From: Lysobacteraceae bacterium NML03-0222
Lineage (GTDB): Bacteria; Pseudomonadota; Gammaproteobacteria; Xanthomonadales; Xanthomonadaceae
DNA: 64,000 bases
NCBI GenBank assembly: GCA_002798195.1
Contig: NWQM01000001.1
Span: forward strand, 310,001-374,000
Reading direction: 5' to 3'
The position numbers and the translations under genes are program-made. The first letter of the stretch is position 1. Every line of letters begins with the position of its first letter. A model generated the notes under the pieces. The model was not told the origin of the DNA. It did no database searches and worked only from the letters and a program-made list of their open reading frames with translations. This document shows, one piece after another, positions 50,394 through 59,580 of the stretch.

Positions 50394-52135
50394 AACCTGC
50401 GGGCAGTCATTTTGGTTTTCAGCCCATGGCCTTGCCGCTGGCGGGTGATGACTGGCAGCCCCTGCAATACACATTGGCGCGCTGGGTGCTGGCGCATGGC
50501 GGTGATGCACGGCTTGCCCGACTGGCAGCCGAAGCCAGCCTTGCCGATGTGGCAGGTGAGAGCGCATTGCGGATTGAGGATGAATCCCTGCGCAGCGCGC
50601 TTGCCGATATGCCGCTGGTCGGCAAGGGTGAGGGGGAATACACGCCATTTGTGCTGGAGGGCGAGCTGTTTTATCTGCGCCGCAATTTTGCCCATGAAGT
50701 CGCCGTAGCCAAGCTGCTTGCCACGCGCCTGCATCGACGCGCGCATTCATTTGCCCGGCAAAGAGTCGATGTCGAGTGCCTGTTTGCCGATGCGCAGGAT
50801 GCACGTGTGGCGAGGCAGCTTGCGGCCATCCAGGCCGCACTTGGTCAGCCGTTGTTCGTGCTCAGTGGCGGCCCCGGCACCGGCAAAACCACCACCGTGC
50901 TGCGCATGCTGATGGCACAGTGGCAGGCGCGCGGCGGCGATGTGCGTATCCGTCTGGCCGCGCCCACCGGCAAGGCGGCGCAGCGTATTTCCGAATCCTT
51001 GCGCACAGCACGCGCCGAGGATTTTGCGCCAGAATGGCAGGCGGCATTGGCGGCGGTACAAGAGACCGAAGCCAGCACTGTGCATCGCCTGCTCGGCAGT
51101 CGCGGCATGCGTGGGGGCTGGACACAGCACCGCGACGAACCCCTGCCGGTGGATGTGCTGGTGATAGACGAAGCCTCGATGTTGGATCTGTCGATGTTGC
51201 GCGCAGTGCTGGAGGCGCTCTCACCCGAGGCGCAGCTGATTCTGGTGGGCGATGCCGACCAGCTCGATTCGGTCGGGACTGGCTCGGTACTGCGCGATAT
51301 CGTGCAGGCGCTGGGTGAGGGCAGCGCACAGTTCGTGCGCCTTGAGCACAGTTTCCGCGCCGACCGCGCATTGCTGCCACTGATTACCGCCGTGCGGCAG
51401 GGTGAAGCCGGCGCATTCCACAGCGCGCTGGCAAACGCCGCGCCTCAAGCACAGCATCTGCCACTGCCATCACGCGTGGCATTGCATGAGCGTCTGGCTG
51501 CTTGGGCAAGCGTGATTGCCCGGCAGTGGCAAGAAGATGGCACACAGTTGCGTATTGCCACGGATAATCAGGCAGAAATTGTCCGGCAATTGCAAAGCCT
51601 GCGCCAACAGCAATTGCTCTGCGCCCTGCGCGAAGGCGAATACGGCGCCGAGGGCGCGAACGCGCGGATTGAGGATTGCCTGCGTCAGCAGCAGCCCGGC
51701 CACAGCGCCTGGGGAGAGAAGAAAAACTGGTATGCCGGACGGCGCATCCTCATCACCCGCAACGATGCCGTCAGCGGTTTGTGGAATGGCGATGTTGGCC
51801 TGTGTCTGGCCGATGAAAACGGCCAGCTGCGGGTATGGTTTGAAAGCGCAGACGGACAGGCGCGCAGCGTCGACATCGGCGCATTGCCGCCCCATCAGGG
51901 CGCATTTGCCATGACCGTGCACAAGGCACAAGGCTCGGAATACGACGAGGTGGCGGTGTTGCTGCCCCCCCAGCCTGACCACCCGCTGCTGACCCGGCAA
52001 TGGTTCTATACCGCCATATCCCGCGCCAAACAGTGCCTGCATATCTGGGGCAGCAGCGTCGCCATTGACCACGCCATCCACCACCCCAGCGAACGCATCA
52101 GCGGCCTGCCCGGGCGCTTGGTCAAACAGTCGTGA
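50384..52135 (+). CDS. recD: Exodeoxyribonuclease V subunit alpha (RecD)
   Basis: A 583-residue 5'-3' helicase, the fast motor of RecBCD. The N-terminal RecC-binding region (1-150) is followed by the P-loop VLSGGPGTGKTTTVLRML (about 165-182), RLAAPTGKAAQR, VLVIDEASMLDL, ILVGDADQLDSVG and the late MTVHKAQGSEYDEV and YTAISRAK. The start at 50384 lies within the recB 3' end, so translation is coupled. It is the last gene of the rec operon and converges on parC. Confidence 0.97.
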   Translation: MHLKPAGSHFGFQPMALPLAGDDWQPLQYTLARWVLAHGGDARLARLAAEASLADVAGESALRIEDESLRSALADMPLVGKGEGEYTPFVLEGELFYLRRNFAHEVAVAKLLATRLHRRAHSFARQRVDVECLFADAQDARVARQLAAIQAALGQPLFVLSGGPGTGKTTTVLRMLMAQWQARGGDVRIRLAAPTGKAAQRISESLRTARAEDFAPEWQAALAAVQETEASTVHRLLGSRGMRGGWTQHRDEPLPVDVLVIDEASMLDLSMLRAVLEALSPEAQLILVGDADQLDSVGTGSVLRDIVQALGEGSAQFVRLEHSFRADRALLPLITAVRQGEAGAFHSALANAAPQAQHLPLPSRVALHERLAAWASVIARQWQEDGTQLRIATDNQAEIVRQLQSLRQQQLLCALREGEYGAEGANARIEDCLRQQQPGHSAWGEKKNWYAGRRILITRNDAVSGLWNGDVGLCLADENGQLRVWFESADGQARSVDIGALPPHQGAFAMTVHKAQGSEYDEVAVLLPPQPDHPLLTRQWFYTAISRAKQCLHIWGSSVAIDHAIHHPSERISGLPGRLVKQS

Positions 52136-52163
52136 ATTTGGCCGATTGAGTATCTGAATCCGG

Positions 52164-52187
52164 TGGCGCAGGGCAAAACCTGCGCCA
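52164..52187. terminator. Hairpin between convergent recD and parC
   Basis: TGGCGCAGG (52164-52172) pairs perfectly with CCTGCGCCA (52179-52187) across a 6-nt loop. Neither strand has a clear T-run, so it is a weak bidirectional terminator candidate. Confidence 0.45.
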
Positions 52188-52192
52188 TCGGG

Positions 52193-54439
52193 TTATTCCA
52201 CTACCAGTGCATCGACTTTCTGCCAGCCGCGCGGCAGCAGGGCACCGCGGCTGGCGCGGTTGCCGAGGTAGTCGTCCAGTTCTCTCCAGCTCAAGGTCAT
52301 GGTGCGGGCGCCAGAGTGCACGCGCAGTTTGCCGCCCTCGGGCACCACGGCCACGGCCACGACTTTTTCGGTGCCGCGCTTGGCCTTGGGGATGTCGATG
52401 AGCTTGTTGCCCTTGCCCTTGTCCAGCTCTGGCAGTTCGGCAAGTGCAAATGCCAGCACATGCCCGGCGCTGGTGACCACCACGATGCGGTCGCTTTGCG
52501 GGTTGGGTGCCAGTGCCGGTGACAGGACTTGTGCGCCAGTGCCCAGGCTGAGCATGGCCTTGCCGGCCTTCTGGCGGCTGGTGAGGTTTTCAAAGCGGGT
52601 AACAAAGCCATAGCCTTCGCTGGAGGCCAGCAGCAGGCGGGCATCGTTGTCGGCGCTGATCAGTGCCCGGAAGCTGGCGCCGGCAGCCGGTGCAAAGCGG
52701 CCAGTCAACGGCTCGCCATTGCCTCGGGCGCTGGGCAGGGTATGAGCCGGGGTGGAATAGCTGCGTCCGGCAGAATCCAAAAAGGCCACTTGCTGATTGC
52801 TGCGTCCGCGTGCGGCTGCCAGCAGGCGGTCACCCTCGCGGTAGGAGAGGCTGGCGGCATCCACATCATGCCCCTTGGCGGCGCGCACCCAGCCTTTTTC
52901 GCTGAGCACGATGGTGACCGGCTCGCTGGCGACGAGTTCGGTTTCAGCTAGTGCCTGCGCGGCGGCGCGCGATACCAGCGGCGAGCGGCGAGTATCGCCA
53001 AACTTGGCGGCATCGGCCAGTAGTTCGTCCTTGATGAGTTTTTTCAGCTTGGCGCGGCTCTCGAGTACGGCCAGCAACTGCTCGTGCTCCTTGGCCAGTG
53101 CATCCTGCTCGCCGCGGATTTTCATTTCCTCAAGCCGTGCCAGCTGCCGCAGCTTGGTGTCGAGGATATAGTCGGCCTGTTCCTCGCTGAGACCAAAACG
53201 CGCCATCAGCACCGGCTTGGGCTCATCCTCGCTGCGGATGATGTGGATGACTTCATCCAGATTCAGGAAGGCAACCAGCAGCCCCTGCAACAGGTGCAGG
53301 CGGCGCTCGACCTTTTGCAAGCGGTGTTGCAGGCGGCGGATGACGGTGTTTTGCCGGAAGGCCAGCCATTCACTCAGGAAGGCTTTGAGGTTTTTCACCT
53401 GCGGCCTGCCATCGAGGCCAATCACGTTGAAATTGACCCGGTAGCTTTTTTCAAGGTCGGTGGTGGCAAACAAATGCCCCATCAATTGCTCGGTATCGAC
53501 ACGATTGCTGCGCGGAATCAGAGTGATGCGTACCGGCGTGGCATGGTCGGACTCATCGCGGATGTCCTCAAGCCAGGGCAGTTTCTTGGCACGCATTTGC
53601 GTGGCGATTTGCTCGATCACCTTCGATGGCGATACCTGATAGGGCAGCGCGGTGATGATGATGTGGCCATTTTCACGCATATAGGTGGCGCGGGCGCGCA
53701 CTGCGCCATTGCCGGTTTCATACAGCGCCAGAAGATCCTTGGCCGGGGTGATGATTTCCGCGCTGCTGGGGTAGTCCGGCCCCTGGATGTGCTGGCACAG
53801 GTCGGCCACACTGGCCTCGGGGTCATCCAGGAGGCGGATGCAGGCGCTGACCACTTCGTTCAGATTGTGCGGTGGGATGTCGGTAGCCATGCCCACGGCA
53901 ATGCCGGTGGTGCCGTTCAGCAGCAGATGCGGCAGCCGTGCCGGCAGCCAGGCTGGTTCTTCCAGGGTGCCGTCGAAGTTGGCCTCCCAGTCCGCCGTGC
54001 CCTGCGCCAGCTCGCCCAGGAGCACCTCGGCAATCGGGGTCAGGCGCGACTCGGTATAGCGCATGGCGGCGAACGATTTGGGGTCGTCGCTGGAGCCGAA
54101 ATTGCCCTGACCGTCAATCAACGGATAGCGGTAGGAGAATGGCTGCGCCATCAACACCAGCGCCTCGTAACAGGCGCTATCGCCATGCGGATGGTATTTG
54201 CCGATGACATCGCCGACGGTGCGCGCCGACTTTTTGTGCTTGCTGGCCGCGGACAGCCCCAGCTCGCTCATCGCATAGATGATGCGCCGCTGTACCGGCT
54301 TCAAGCCATCGCCAATGAAGGGCAGGGCACGGTCAAGCACCACATACATGGAGTAATCCAGATAGGCGCGCTCGGCGTATTCGCGCAGTGGGATTTGCTC
54401 AAAACCGTGGAAGGCGGGACGGGAGAGGTCGTTGCTCAT
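52193..54439 (-). CDS. parC: DNA topoisomerase IV subunit A (ParC)
   Basis: A 748-residue type IIA topoisomerase subunit that decatenates chromosomes with ParE. I start at 54439 (MSNDLSRPAFHGFEQIPLREY). The breakage-reunion domain has KYHPHGDSACYEALVLMAQP, QGNFGSSDD and the catalytic Tyr128 in AAMRYTESRL. In the quinolone-resistance region the usual susceptible Ser88 and Glu92 are present. The C-terminal beta-pinwheel (about 490-748) is the shorter ParC type. parE is not in the window. Confidence 0.96.
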   Translation of the reverse strand: MSNDLSRPAFHGFEQIPLREYAERAYLDYSMYVVLDRALPFIGDGLKPVQRRIIYAMSELGLSAASKHKKSARTVGDVIGKYHPHGDSACYEALVLMAQPFSYRYPLIDGQGNFGSSDDPKSFAAMRYTESRLTPIAEVLLGELAQGTADWEANFDGTLEEPAWLPARLPHLLLNGTTGIAVGMATDIPPHNLNEVVSACIRLLDDPEASVADLCQHIQGPDYPSSAEIITPAKDLLALYETGNGAVRARATYMRENGHIIITALPYQVSPSKVIEQIATQMRAKKLPWLEDIRDESDHATPVRITLIPRSNRVDTEQLMGHLFATTDLEKSYRVNFNVIGLDGRPQVKNLKAFLSEWLAFRQNTVIRRLQHRLQKVERRLHLLQGLLVAFLNLDEVIHIIRSEDEPKPVLMARFGLSEEQADYILDTKLRQLARLEEMKIRGEQDALAKEHEQLLAVLESRAKLKKLIKDELLADAAKFGDTRRSPLVSRAAAQALAETELVASEPVTIVLSEKGWVRAAKGHDVDAASLSYREGDRLLAAARGRSNQQVAFLDSAGRSYSTPAHTLPSARGNGEPLTGRFAPAAGASFRALISADNDARLLLASSEGYGFVTRFENLTSRQKAGKAMLSLGTGAQVLSPALAPNPQSDRIVVVTSAGHVLAFALAELPELDKGKGNKLIDIPKAKRGTEKVVAVAVVPEGGKLRVHSGARTMTLSWRELDDYLGNRASRGALLPRGWQKVDALVVE

Positions 54440-54458
54440 TGGCGATGGTTGCAGATTT

Positions 54459-54875
54459 TCAGCGGTCGTATTGACCTGCGGCTTCAGGCTGGAAGCGGAT
54501 GGACAACACATGCAGCTTGGCGGTGTGGCCGCCGGGCATCGGCCAGTCGATGCTGTCACCGACCTTCAGGCCAATCAGCGCGCTGCCCACCGGTGCCAGA
54601 ATCGAGACCTTGCCGGGGCTGCCATCGGCATCGTGTGGATAAACCAGAGTGATTTCGCGTTCATCGCCATTGCTTTCATTGCGCAGCACGATGGTGGAGT
54701 TCATCGACACCACATCCGCAGGCACTTGCTGCGGCTCGACCACATGGGCGCGCAGCAGCTCTTCTTGCAGATTGCGGGTATCGAACTGCCCGCTGCTGGT
54801 TTTTTCCAGCAAGGTTTCAAGACGCTCCACATCCAGACGGGACAGGGTGAGCGGTGGGCGCGGGGTAGCGTTCAT
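54459..54875 (-). CDS. rnk: Regulator of nucleoside diphosphate kinase (Rnk)
   Basis: A 138-residue protein of the GreA/GreB C-terminal fold family. An N-terminal helical hairpin (LTLSRLDVERLETLLEK) is followed by the FKBP-like domain with TLVYPHDADGSPGKVSILAPVGSALIGLKVGDSIDWPMPGG. Rnk binds RNA polymerase without the Gre coiled-coil finger and affects nucleoside diphosphate kinase levels. The ATG at 54875 is preferred over a longer frame with Cys-rich, atypical residues. parC follows after 19 bp and may be co-transcribed. Confidence 0.9.
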   Translation of the reverse strand: MNATPRPPLTLSRLDVERLETLLEKTSSGQFDTRNLQEELLRAHVVEPQQVPADVVSMNSTIVLRNESNGDEREITLVYPHDADGSPGKVSILAPVGSALIGLKVGDSIDWPMPGGHTAKLHVLSIRFQPEAAGQYDR

Positions 54876-54981
54876 GCAATAAAACTCCGAAAAGTAAAAG
54901 GCGGCGCGTGATGCGTCGCCCGGAAGGGATTGGCTGTTTGCGCAGTTTGCCAGAGCCTGACAAACGCTGCATGACTCATGC

Positions 54982-55012
54982 AAAACAAGCCCCGCAACGG
55001 GCGCTGCGAGGC
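54982..55012 (-). terminator. Terminator after the PilH-like receiver gene
   Basis: Read on the minus strand, GCCTCGCA (55005-55012) pairs with TGCGGGGC (54989-54996, one G-T pair) over an 8-nt loop and is followed by TTGTTTT. Confidence 0.65.
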
Positions 55013-55037
55013 AGATGCATGGATTGATTCAAGCGGT

Positions 55038-55403
55038 TCAGTCCAGCAGTAGCTGCTGGATGACTTCAGTCAATTCGGCCTCGGTAAACGGCTTGGTGAT
55101 ATAGGCCTTGGCACCTTGGCGCATACCCCAGACCTTGTCGGTCTCCTGATCCTTGGTGGTGACCAGCACGATGGGAATGTGGGCAGTTTCCGGGGCACGG
55201 GCAATGGAGCGAGTCGCTTGGAAGCCGTTGAGATTGGGCATAACCACATCCATCAGGATGAGGTCGGGAAGTTCGGCTTTGGCTTTTTCAACGCCAACGG
55301 CACCGTCTTCAGCGGTGAGGCATTCATGACCAAGTTTCTCCACAACGCGACTGATACCAATCAATTGAGTGGGCGAATCATCAACGACAAGAATACGAGC
55401 CAT
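55038..55403 (-). CDS. pilH: Receiver-domain protein resembling PilH
   Basis: A 121-residue single receiver: MARILVVDDSPTQL, phospho-acceptor Asp52 in LILMDVVMPNLNGFQATR, VTTKDQETDKVWGMRQGAKAY and the KPF lysine. The DQETDKVWGxRQGA phrase is characteristic of PilH, the CheY-like protein of the Pil-Chp pathway that governs twitching motility. No other pil or chp gene is nearby, so the role rests on sequence. It is transcribed alone, with its own terminator. Confidence 0.8.
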   Translation of the reverse strand: MARILVVDDSPTQLIGISRVVEKLGHECLTAEDGAVGVEKAKAELPDLILMDVVMPNLNGFQATRSIARAPETAHIPIVLVTTKDQETDKVWGMRQGAKAYITKPFTEAELTEVIQQLLLD

Positions 55404-55475
55404 AGTGTTTTTCCCCTAAGGATGAACGGATTTTAACCGCTTGTGTGCGCTGCGTGAATGGGGCTGTGATGCGCG

Positions 55476-56468
55476 TCAGAATTTGACCACCGTACGGCCA
55501 AGCGAATGGCCGGCCAGCATCATGTCAAAAACTTCCGGCAAGCCATCCAGGGTAACTTCTCGGGTGCAGATGCCATCAAGATTTTCCGGCTTCCATTGGT
55601 TCGAGAGTTTTTCCCAAACTTGCGCTCGAATCTCGCGGGCAGTGCCCGCCGAAGCCACCCCCAGCAAGGACACGCCACGGATGATGAAAGGCATCACCGT
55701 GGCGGGTAGTTCGGCGCTGGCGGCAAGGCCAGCGCTGGCGACGTTGCCGTAAGGTACAGTCTGCGCCAGCAAGCTGGCCAGCATGGTGCCACCGACATTG
55801 TCCAGTGCGCCGCCAAAGCGAGCCGACAGCATCGGTGCCTGGGTATCCAGTACCTCGCGTCCCAGCACTTGCGCGGCGCCCAGTGATTTCAGGTAGTGAT
55901 GCTGATCGGCCTTGCCGCTGATGGCATGCACCTCATAACCGGCCTTGCTGAAAATGCTGAGAGCCAGCGAGCCGACGCCGCCAGTGGCGCCAGTCACGGC
56001 GACTGGCCCCAGTGCCGGATGCTGGCGGTTCTCTTCCATGCGCAGCAGGGCAAGTGCGGCAGTGAAGCCGGCGGTGCCCAGAATCATCGCCTCGCGCAGC
56101 GACAGTCCGGCCGGAAGGGGAATCACCGACTTTGACTCCAGCCGCAGGTATTGGGCATAGCCGCCATCGCGCGTTTCAGACAGGCCGCAGCCGGTCACCA
56201 GCACCGCATCGCCTTCGCGGAAATGGCTATCGCGGCTTTGTACCACATGTCCGGCCACATCAATCCCGCCCACCAGCGGGAAGCGGCGCAGGATTTTGCC
56301 CTTGCCGGTACCTGCCAAGGCATCCTTGTAATTGACCGATGAATATGCCGTTTTGATGATGACATCGCCCGCGGACAGCGCGTCCAGCGGCAGGGTTTCA
56401 ACACCGCTGCGATAGCCTGCCTCGTCGTTATGGATACGGAAAGCCTGGAAATGCTCGGGGATTGACAT
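55476..56468 (-). CDS. acuI: YhdH/AcuI-type quinone oxidoreductase (acryloyl-CoA reductase family)
   Basis: A 330-residue medium-chain dehydrogenase/reductase without zinc ligands. SVNYKDALAGTGKGKILRRFP and PLVGGIDVAGHV near the N-terminus are typical of YhdH/AcuI. The Rossmann dinucleotide motif is VTGATGGVGSLA (about 158-169). Members reduce acryloyl-CoA to propionyl-CoA with NADPH, which protects against reactive enoyl-CoA. The start is 20 bp downstream of the LOG-family gene, so the two are probably co-transcribed. Confidence 0.88.
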   Translation of the reverse strand: MSIPEHFQAFRIHNDEAGYRSGVETLPLDALSAGDVIIKTAYSSVNYKDALAGTGKGKILRRFPLVGGIDVAGHVVQSRDSHFREGDAVLVTGCGLSETRDGGYAQYLRLESKSVIPLPAGLSLREAMILGTAGFTAALALLRMEENRQHPALGPVAVTGATGGVGSLALSIFSKAGYEVHAISGKADQHHYLKSLGAAQVLGREVLDTQAPMLSARFGGALDNVGGTMLASLLAQTVPYGNVASAGLAASAELPATVMPFIIRGVSLLGVASAGTAREIRAQVWEKLSNQWKPENLDGICTREVTLDGLPEVFDMMLAGHSLGRTVVKF

Positions 56469-56488
56469 ACTGGAAGGCCTCGAAGAAG

Positions 56489-57082
56489 TCAGAGTGCCAG
56501 CTCCTGACGGCGCTCGGCCACCAGACGGCTGGGGAGCTGCGTATCAAAACCACCCATCCATGCCCAGAGCGCGTCGATGTCCTCGCCCTGCCAGACATTT
56601 TCACGCTGCCTGGCGGGCAAGAAGCCTTCGGCGACCATGCGATCCATCATCTGCATCAGCGGCTGCCAGAAGCCTGGCGTGCCGAGAAACGCGCAGGGTT
56701 TGCTGTTGATGCCCAGCTGTTGCCAGGTGAGCATCTCGAACATTTCATCCAGCGTGCCAAAGCCGCCGGGCAGCGCCACGAAAGCATCGCCCAGCTCGAA
56801 CATGCGCATTTTGCGCTGGTGCATGGTATCGACCACTTCCAGCCGGGTCAGCCCGGGATGCGCGGCCTCCCAATCCACCAGCTGCTGGGGAATGATGCCG
56901 ATCACCTCGCCACCTGATGCCAGCGCCGCATCGGCGGCGATACCCATCAAGCCTACCCGGCCACCGCCATAAACTAGGCGCAATCCTGCTTCGGCCACGG
57001 TTTTTCCGAAAGCATGGGCAAGTGCTGCATATTCGTTGCGTTGGCCAGCTTTTGAGCCACAGTAAAGACAGATTGATTGCAT
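56489..57082 (-). CDS. LOG-family protein (TIGR00730 Rossmann fold)
   Basis: A 197-residue protein with YCGSKAG near the N-terminus, LVYGGGRVGLMGIAADAAL and the signature PGGFGTLDEMFE, the PGGxGTxxE motif of LOG enzymes. They hydrolyse nucleoside 5'-monophosphates to base and ribose 5-phosphate; some make cytokinins. I chose ATG 57082 (MQSICLYCGS), since a longer frame adds non-family residues. It precedes the AcuI-like gene. Confidence 0.92.
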   Translation of the reverse strand: MQSICLYCGSKAGQRNEYAALAHAFGKTVAEAGLRLVYGGGRVGLMGIAADAALASGGEVIGIIPQQLVDWEAAHPGLTRLEVVDTMHQRKMRMFELGDAFVALPGGFGTLDEMFEMLTWQQLGINSKPCAFLGTPGFWQPLMQMMDRMVAEGFLPARQRENVWQGEDIDALWAWMGGFDTQLPSRLVAERRQELAL

Positions 57083-57176
57083 GAAAGCTCCGGCGGGTAT
57101 GACGCGCCAGTGGATGAGAGGGCGTCTGGCGTGCAAATGCCAAGCATAGCCGCAGCGCCTTTGTGGCGCACAGGGT

Positions 57177-57917
57177 TTAGCGGATTTCCATCAAGCCGTC
57201 GGCGCGGAAATGTACCCGGTCAGGGTCAACATTGAGAAACTGACGAAGGTTTCGGCCTGCCAGTTGTCGCAATTGTGCCTGCACTTGCCGGTTTGGACTT
57301 TGTTTCAATTCGTGGCGGGTAAGTGCCACCAGAATGCCCAAGGTCACCAATTGTTCGTGGCTGTATTGGCGGTCGGCATTGGACATGCCGGCAAAGTCGG
57401 GAAATTCCGCGAGCACATGGCGCATTTGCTCGGTAGCCAGCTTGAATTGGGCATCGGGATAATCCACATCGCGATAGGCCATCCACGAGCCCACCAGATA
57501 TGCTGCCAATGCACTGCCCATGTCGTTGGCAGGTACGCCCAATTGCTGCGCCATTTGCGGCCAGTGGTCATACAGTTGCTGCATTTTCCGACGAGCCTCG
57601 GCACGCTCGGCGGCTGGATAGCGGGCAGCCATTTCATCCAGTCCGCGTCCACGTCGGGTAGGCGTGAAGCGGGTATTGATGCTGGCCGTATTGCTGGTAT
57701 TGGCAGCTGGGGGCGGTGTGGTTCGCTGCCTTCGGCTCTCTTGCGTTTTGGCCGGGCTGCTGCTGTCGAGGACTGCCTGGCTAAGCAGATAATTGCCTGC
57801 ACCAATGGACAGGCTCATCCCGGTGTCGCTGCTCATCCAGTATGCCGGAGCCATTGCCGGGGTGAGAAACAGCCCGCCAGCAAGCAGCAAGGCAGGCAGT
57901 AGAGCGGTTTTGCGCAT
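57177..57917 (-). CDS. Exported protein of unknown function
   Basis: A 246-residue protein with a signal peptide (about 1-26; MRKTALLPALLLAGGLFLTPAMA). A low-complexity Ser/Thr/Pro/Gln-rich linker (about 55-95) leads to a helical domain that starts near RRGRGLDEMAARYPAAERAEAR and continues with AALAAYLVGSWMAYRDVDYPD and HEQLVTLGILVALTRHELKQ. I recall similar exported proteins annotated only by domain-of-unknown-function numbers and do not assign one. It stands between the LOG-family gene (94 bp) and the lpdA terminator. Confidence 0.75.
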   Translation of the reverse strand: MRKTALLPALLLAGGLFLTPAMAPAYWMSSDTGMSLSIGAGNYLLSQAVLDSSSPAKTQESRRQRTTPPPAANTSNTASINTRFTPTRRGRGLDEMAARYPAAERAEARRKMQQLYDHWPQMAQQLGVPANDMGSALAAYLVGSWMAYRDVDYPDAQFKLATEQMRHVLAEFPDFAGMSNADRQYSHEQLVTLGILVALTRHELKQSPNRQVQAQLRQLAGRNLRQFLNVDPDRVHFRADGLMEIR

Positions 57918-58032
57918 CACACAACTCCTTGGGGCCGGAAGACAAAGCCATGATAAGCAGGCCATTGGTCATGCGCAAAACGGCATGGAGCATGTCCGTT
58001 TTGGATGGCAGCTGTGGACGCGGCTTGGCCAC

Positions 58033-58063
58033 AAAAACAAAACCCGGCACTGGCCGGGTTTTG
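58033..58063 (-). terminator. Terminator of the sucA-sucB-lpdA operon
   Basis: A perfect 11-bp stem, CAAAACCCGGC (58038-58048) with GCCGGGTTTTG (58053-58063), has a 4-nt loop. On the minus strand it is followed by TTTTT (plus-strand A, 58033-58037). Confidence 0.9.
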
Positions 58064-58084
58064 TTTGGGTTGGGCTTTGGCCAG

Positions 58085-59515
58085 TTAGTTGGCCTTGTGG
58101 ATGGCGCGCTTGTCCACGGCCATGGCGGCATCGTGCACGGCTTCGGAGAGGCTCGGGTGAGCGTGGCAGATGCGCGCGAGGTCGTCGGCGCTGCCTTTGA
58201 ACTCCATCGAAATCACGCCTTCATGCACCAACTCGGAGACGTTCGGGCCGACCAGGTGCATGCCGAGGATGCGGTCGGTTTCGGCATCGGCCAGCACTTT
58301 GACAAAGCCAATCGGCTCGGCCATCGCCACGGCGCGGCCGACGGCGGCAAACGGGAAGCTGCCAGCCTTGTAAGCCACGCCTTCGGCCTTGAGCTGTTCT
58401 TCGGTCTTGCCAACCCAGGCCAGTTCCGGTTCGGTGTAAATCACCCACGGAATGGTGTCGAAGTTGACATGGCCGGGCAGGCCGGCGATGAGTTCGGCCA
58501 CGGCGATGCCTTCTTCAAAGCCTTTGTGAGCGAGCATCGGGCCGCGTACGCAGTCGCCAATGGCCCAGACGCCGTCAACGCCGGTGTGGCAGTGCGCATC
58601 CACTTCAATCTGGCCGCGCTCGTTGAGCTTGACGCCAGTGCCTTCGGCCAACACGCCAGCGCTGGCTGCACGACGACCGACGGCCACCAGCAGCTTGTCC
58701 ACGGTAAGGCTCTGCTCACCATTGGCATCGCTATAGGTCAGCACCACTTCATCGCCCTTGACTTCAGCCTTGGAGAGTTTGGCGCCAAGGCGGATGTCGA
58801 GCCCCTGCTTCTTGAATTCACGGGCAGACACTTTGCTGACTTCTTTGTCGGCAGCGGCGAGGAAGTCCGGCGAGGCTTCGAGGATGGTGACTTCGGCGCC
58901 CAGGCGGTTCCAGACGCTGCCCAGCTCCAGGCCGATCACACCAGCGCCAATCACGCCCAGGCGTTTGGGGACTTCGGTGAAGTCCAGCGCGCCGGCGTTA
59001 TCGACGATGTGTTTGCCATCGAACTTGGCAAATGGCAGCTCAATGGATTCGGAGCCGACCGCCAGAATCACATTGGTGCCCTTGAGCACGACTTCGGAGC
59101 CATCGTGCTGCTTGACTTTGACCTCGTTGCCCGGCTGCAGCTGGCCAAAGCCGTAGAAGGCAGTGATTTTGTTGGCCTTGAACAGCTGCGCGATGCCGCC
59201 GGTGAACTGCTTCACGATTTTGTCCTTGCGACCAATCATGGTGCCGACATCCATCTTGGCATTGTCAAAGCTGATGCCGTGCTGGTCGAAGATATGTCCC
59301 ATGTTCCAGTACTGGCGGCTGGAATCGAGCAGCGCCTTGGAGGGGATGCAGCCCACGCGCAGGCAGGTGCCACCCAGCGCCGGCTGGCCGTCCTTGCCCA
59401 GCGCCGCGTCGATGCAGGCGGTTTTGAGGCCAAGCTGGGCGGCGCGGATGGCAGCGTGATAGCCCGCAGGGCCGCCGCCGATGACGATGACATCAAAGTT
59501 CTGTTTCTCGCTCAT
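58085..59515 (-). CDS. lpdA: Dihydrolipoyl dehydrogenase (E3)
   Basis: A 476-residue flavoprotein that reoxidises the lipoyl arm of E2 and makes NADH. FAD motif: VIVIGGGPAGYHAA (9-22). Redox disulfide: GGTCLRVGCIPSK (Cys51, Cys56). NAD motif: GVIGAGVIGLELGSV. Second FAD site: DGVWAIGDC. The catalytic His-Glu pair lies in CHAHPSLSEAVHDAA near the C-terminus. The start at 59515 (MSEKQNFDVIVIG) is preferred over an upstream in-frame ATG. It is the last gene of the 2-oxoglutarate dehydrogenase operon, 65 bp after sucB with a hairpin between. Confidence 0.97.
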   Translation of the reverse strand: MSEKQNFDVIVIGGGPAGYHAAIRAAQLGLKTACIDAALGKDGQPALGGTCLRVGCIPSKALLDSSRQYWNMGHIFDQHGISFDNAKMDVGTMIGRKDKIVKQFTGGIAQLFKANKITAFYGFGQLQPGNEVKVKQHDGSEVVLKGTNVILAVGSESIELPFAKFDGKHIVDNAGALDFTEVPKRLGVIGAGVIGLELGSVWNRLGAEVTILEASPDFLAAADKEVSKVSAREFKKQGLDIRLGAKLSKAEVKGDEVVLTYSDANGEQSLTVDKLLVAVGRRAASAGVLAEGTGVKLNERGQIEVDAHCHTGVDGVWAIGDCVRGPMLAHKGFEEGIAVAELIAGLPGHVNFDTIPWVIYTEPELAWVGKTEEQLKAEGVAYKAGSFPFAAVGRAVAMAEPIGFVKVLADAETDRILGMHLVGPNVSELVHEGVISMEFKGSADDLARICHAHPSLSEAVHDAAMAVDKRAIHKAN

Positions 59516-59544
59516 ATCGAAAAATCCTTGCAATCACAAAGCCA

Positions 59545-59567
59545 AACCCCGCGCAGGGCGCGGGGTT
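59545..59567. other. Intercistronic hairpin between sucB and lpdA
   Basis: AACCCCGCG (59545-59553) pairs perfectly with CGCGGGGTT (59559-59567) across a 5-nt loop. No T-run follows on the minus strand beyond TTTGG, so it may stabilise sucAB mRNA or attenuate read-through into lpdA. Confidence 0.55.
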
Positions 59568-59580
59568 CGCGGGTTCAGAA

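Noticed and set aside
53084..54652. 522-codon open frame opposite parC
   Set aside because: It lies antisense to the conserved breakage-reunion domain of ParC and has no recognisable domain.
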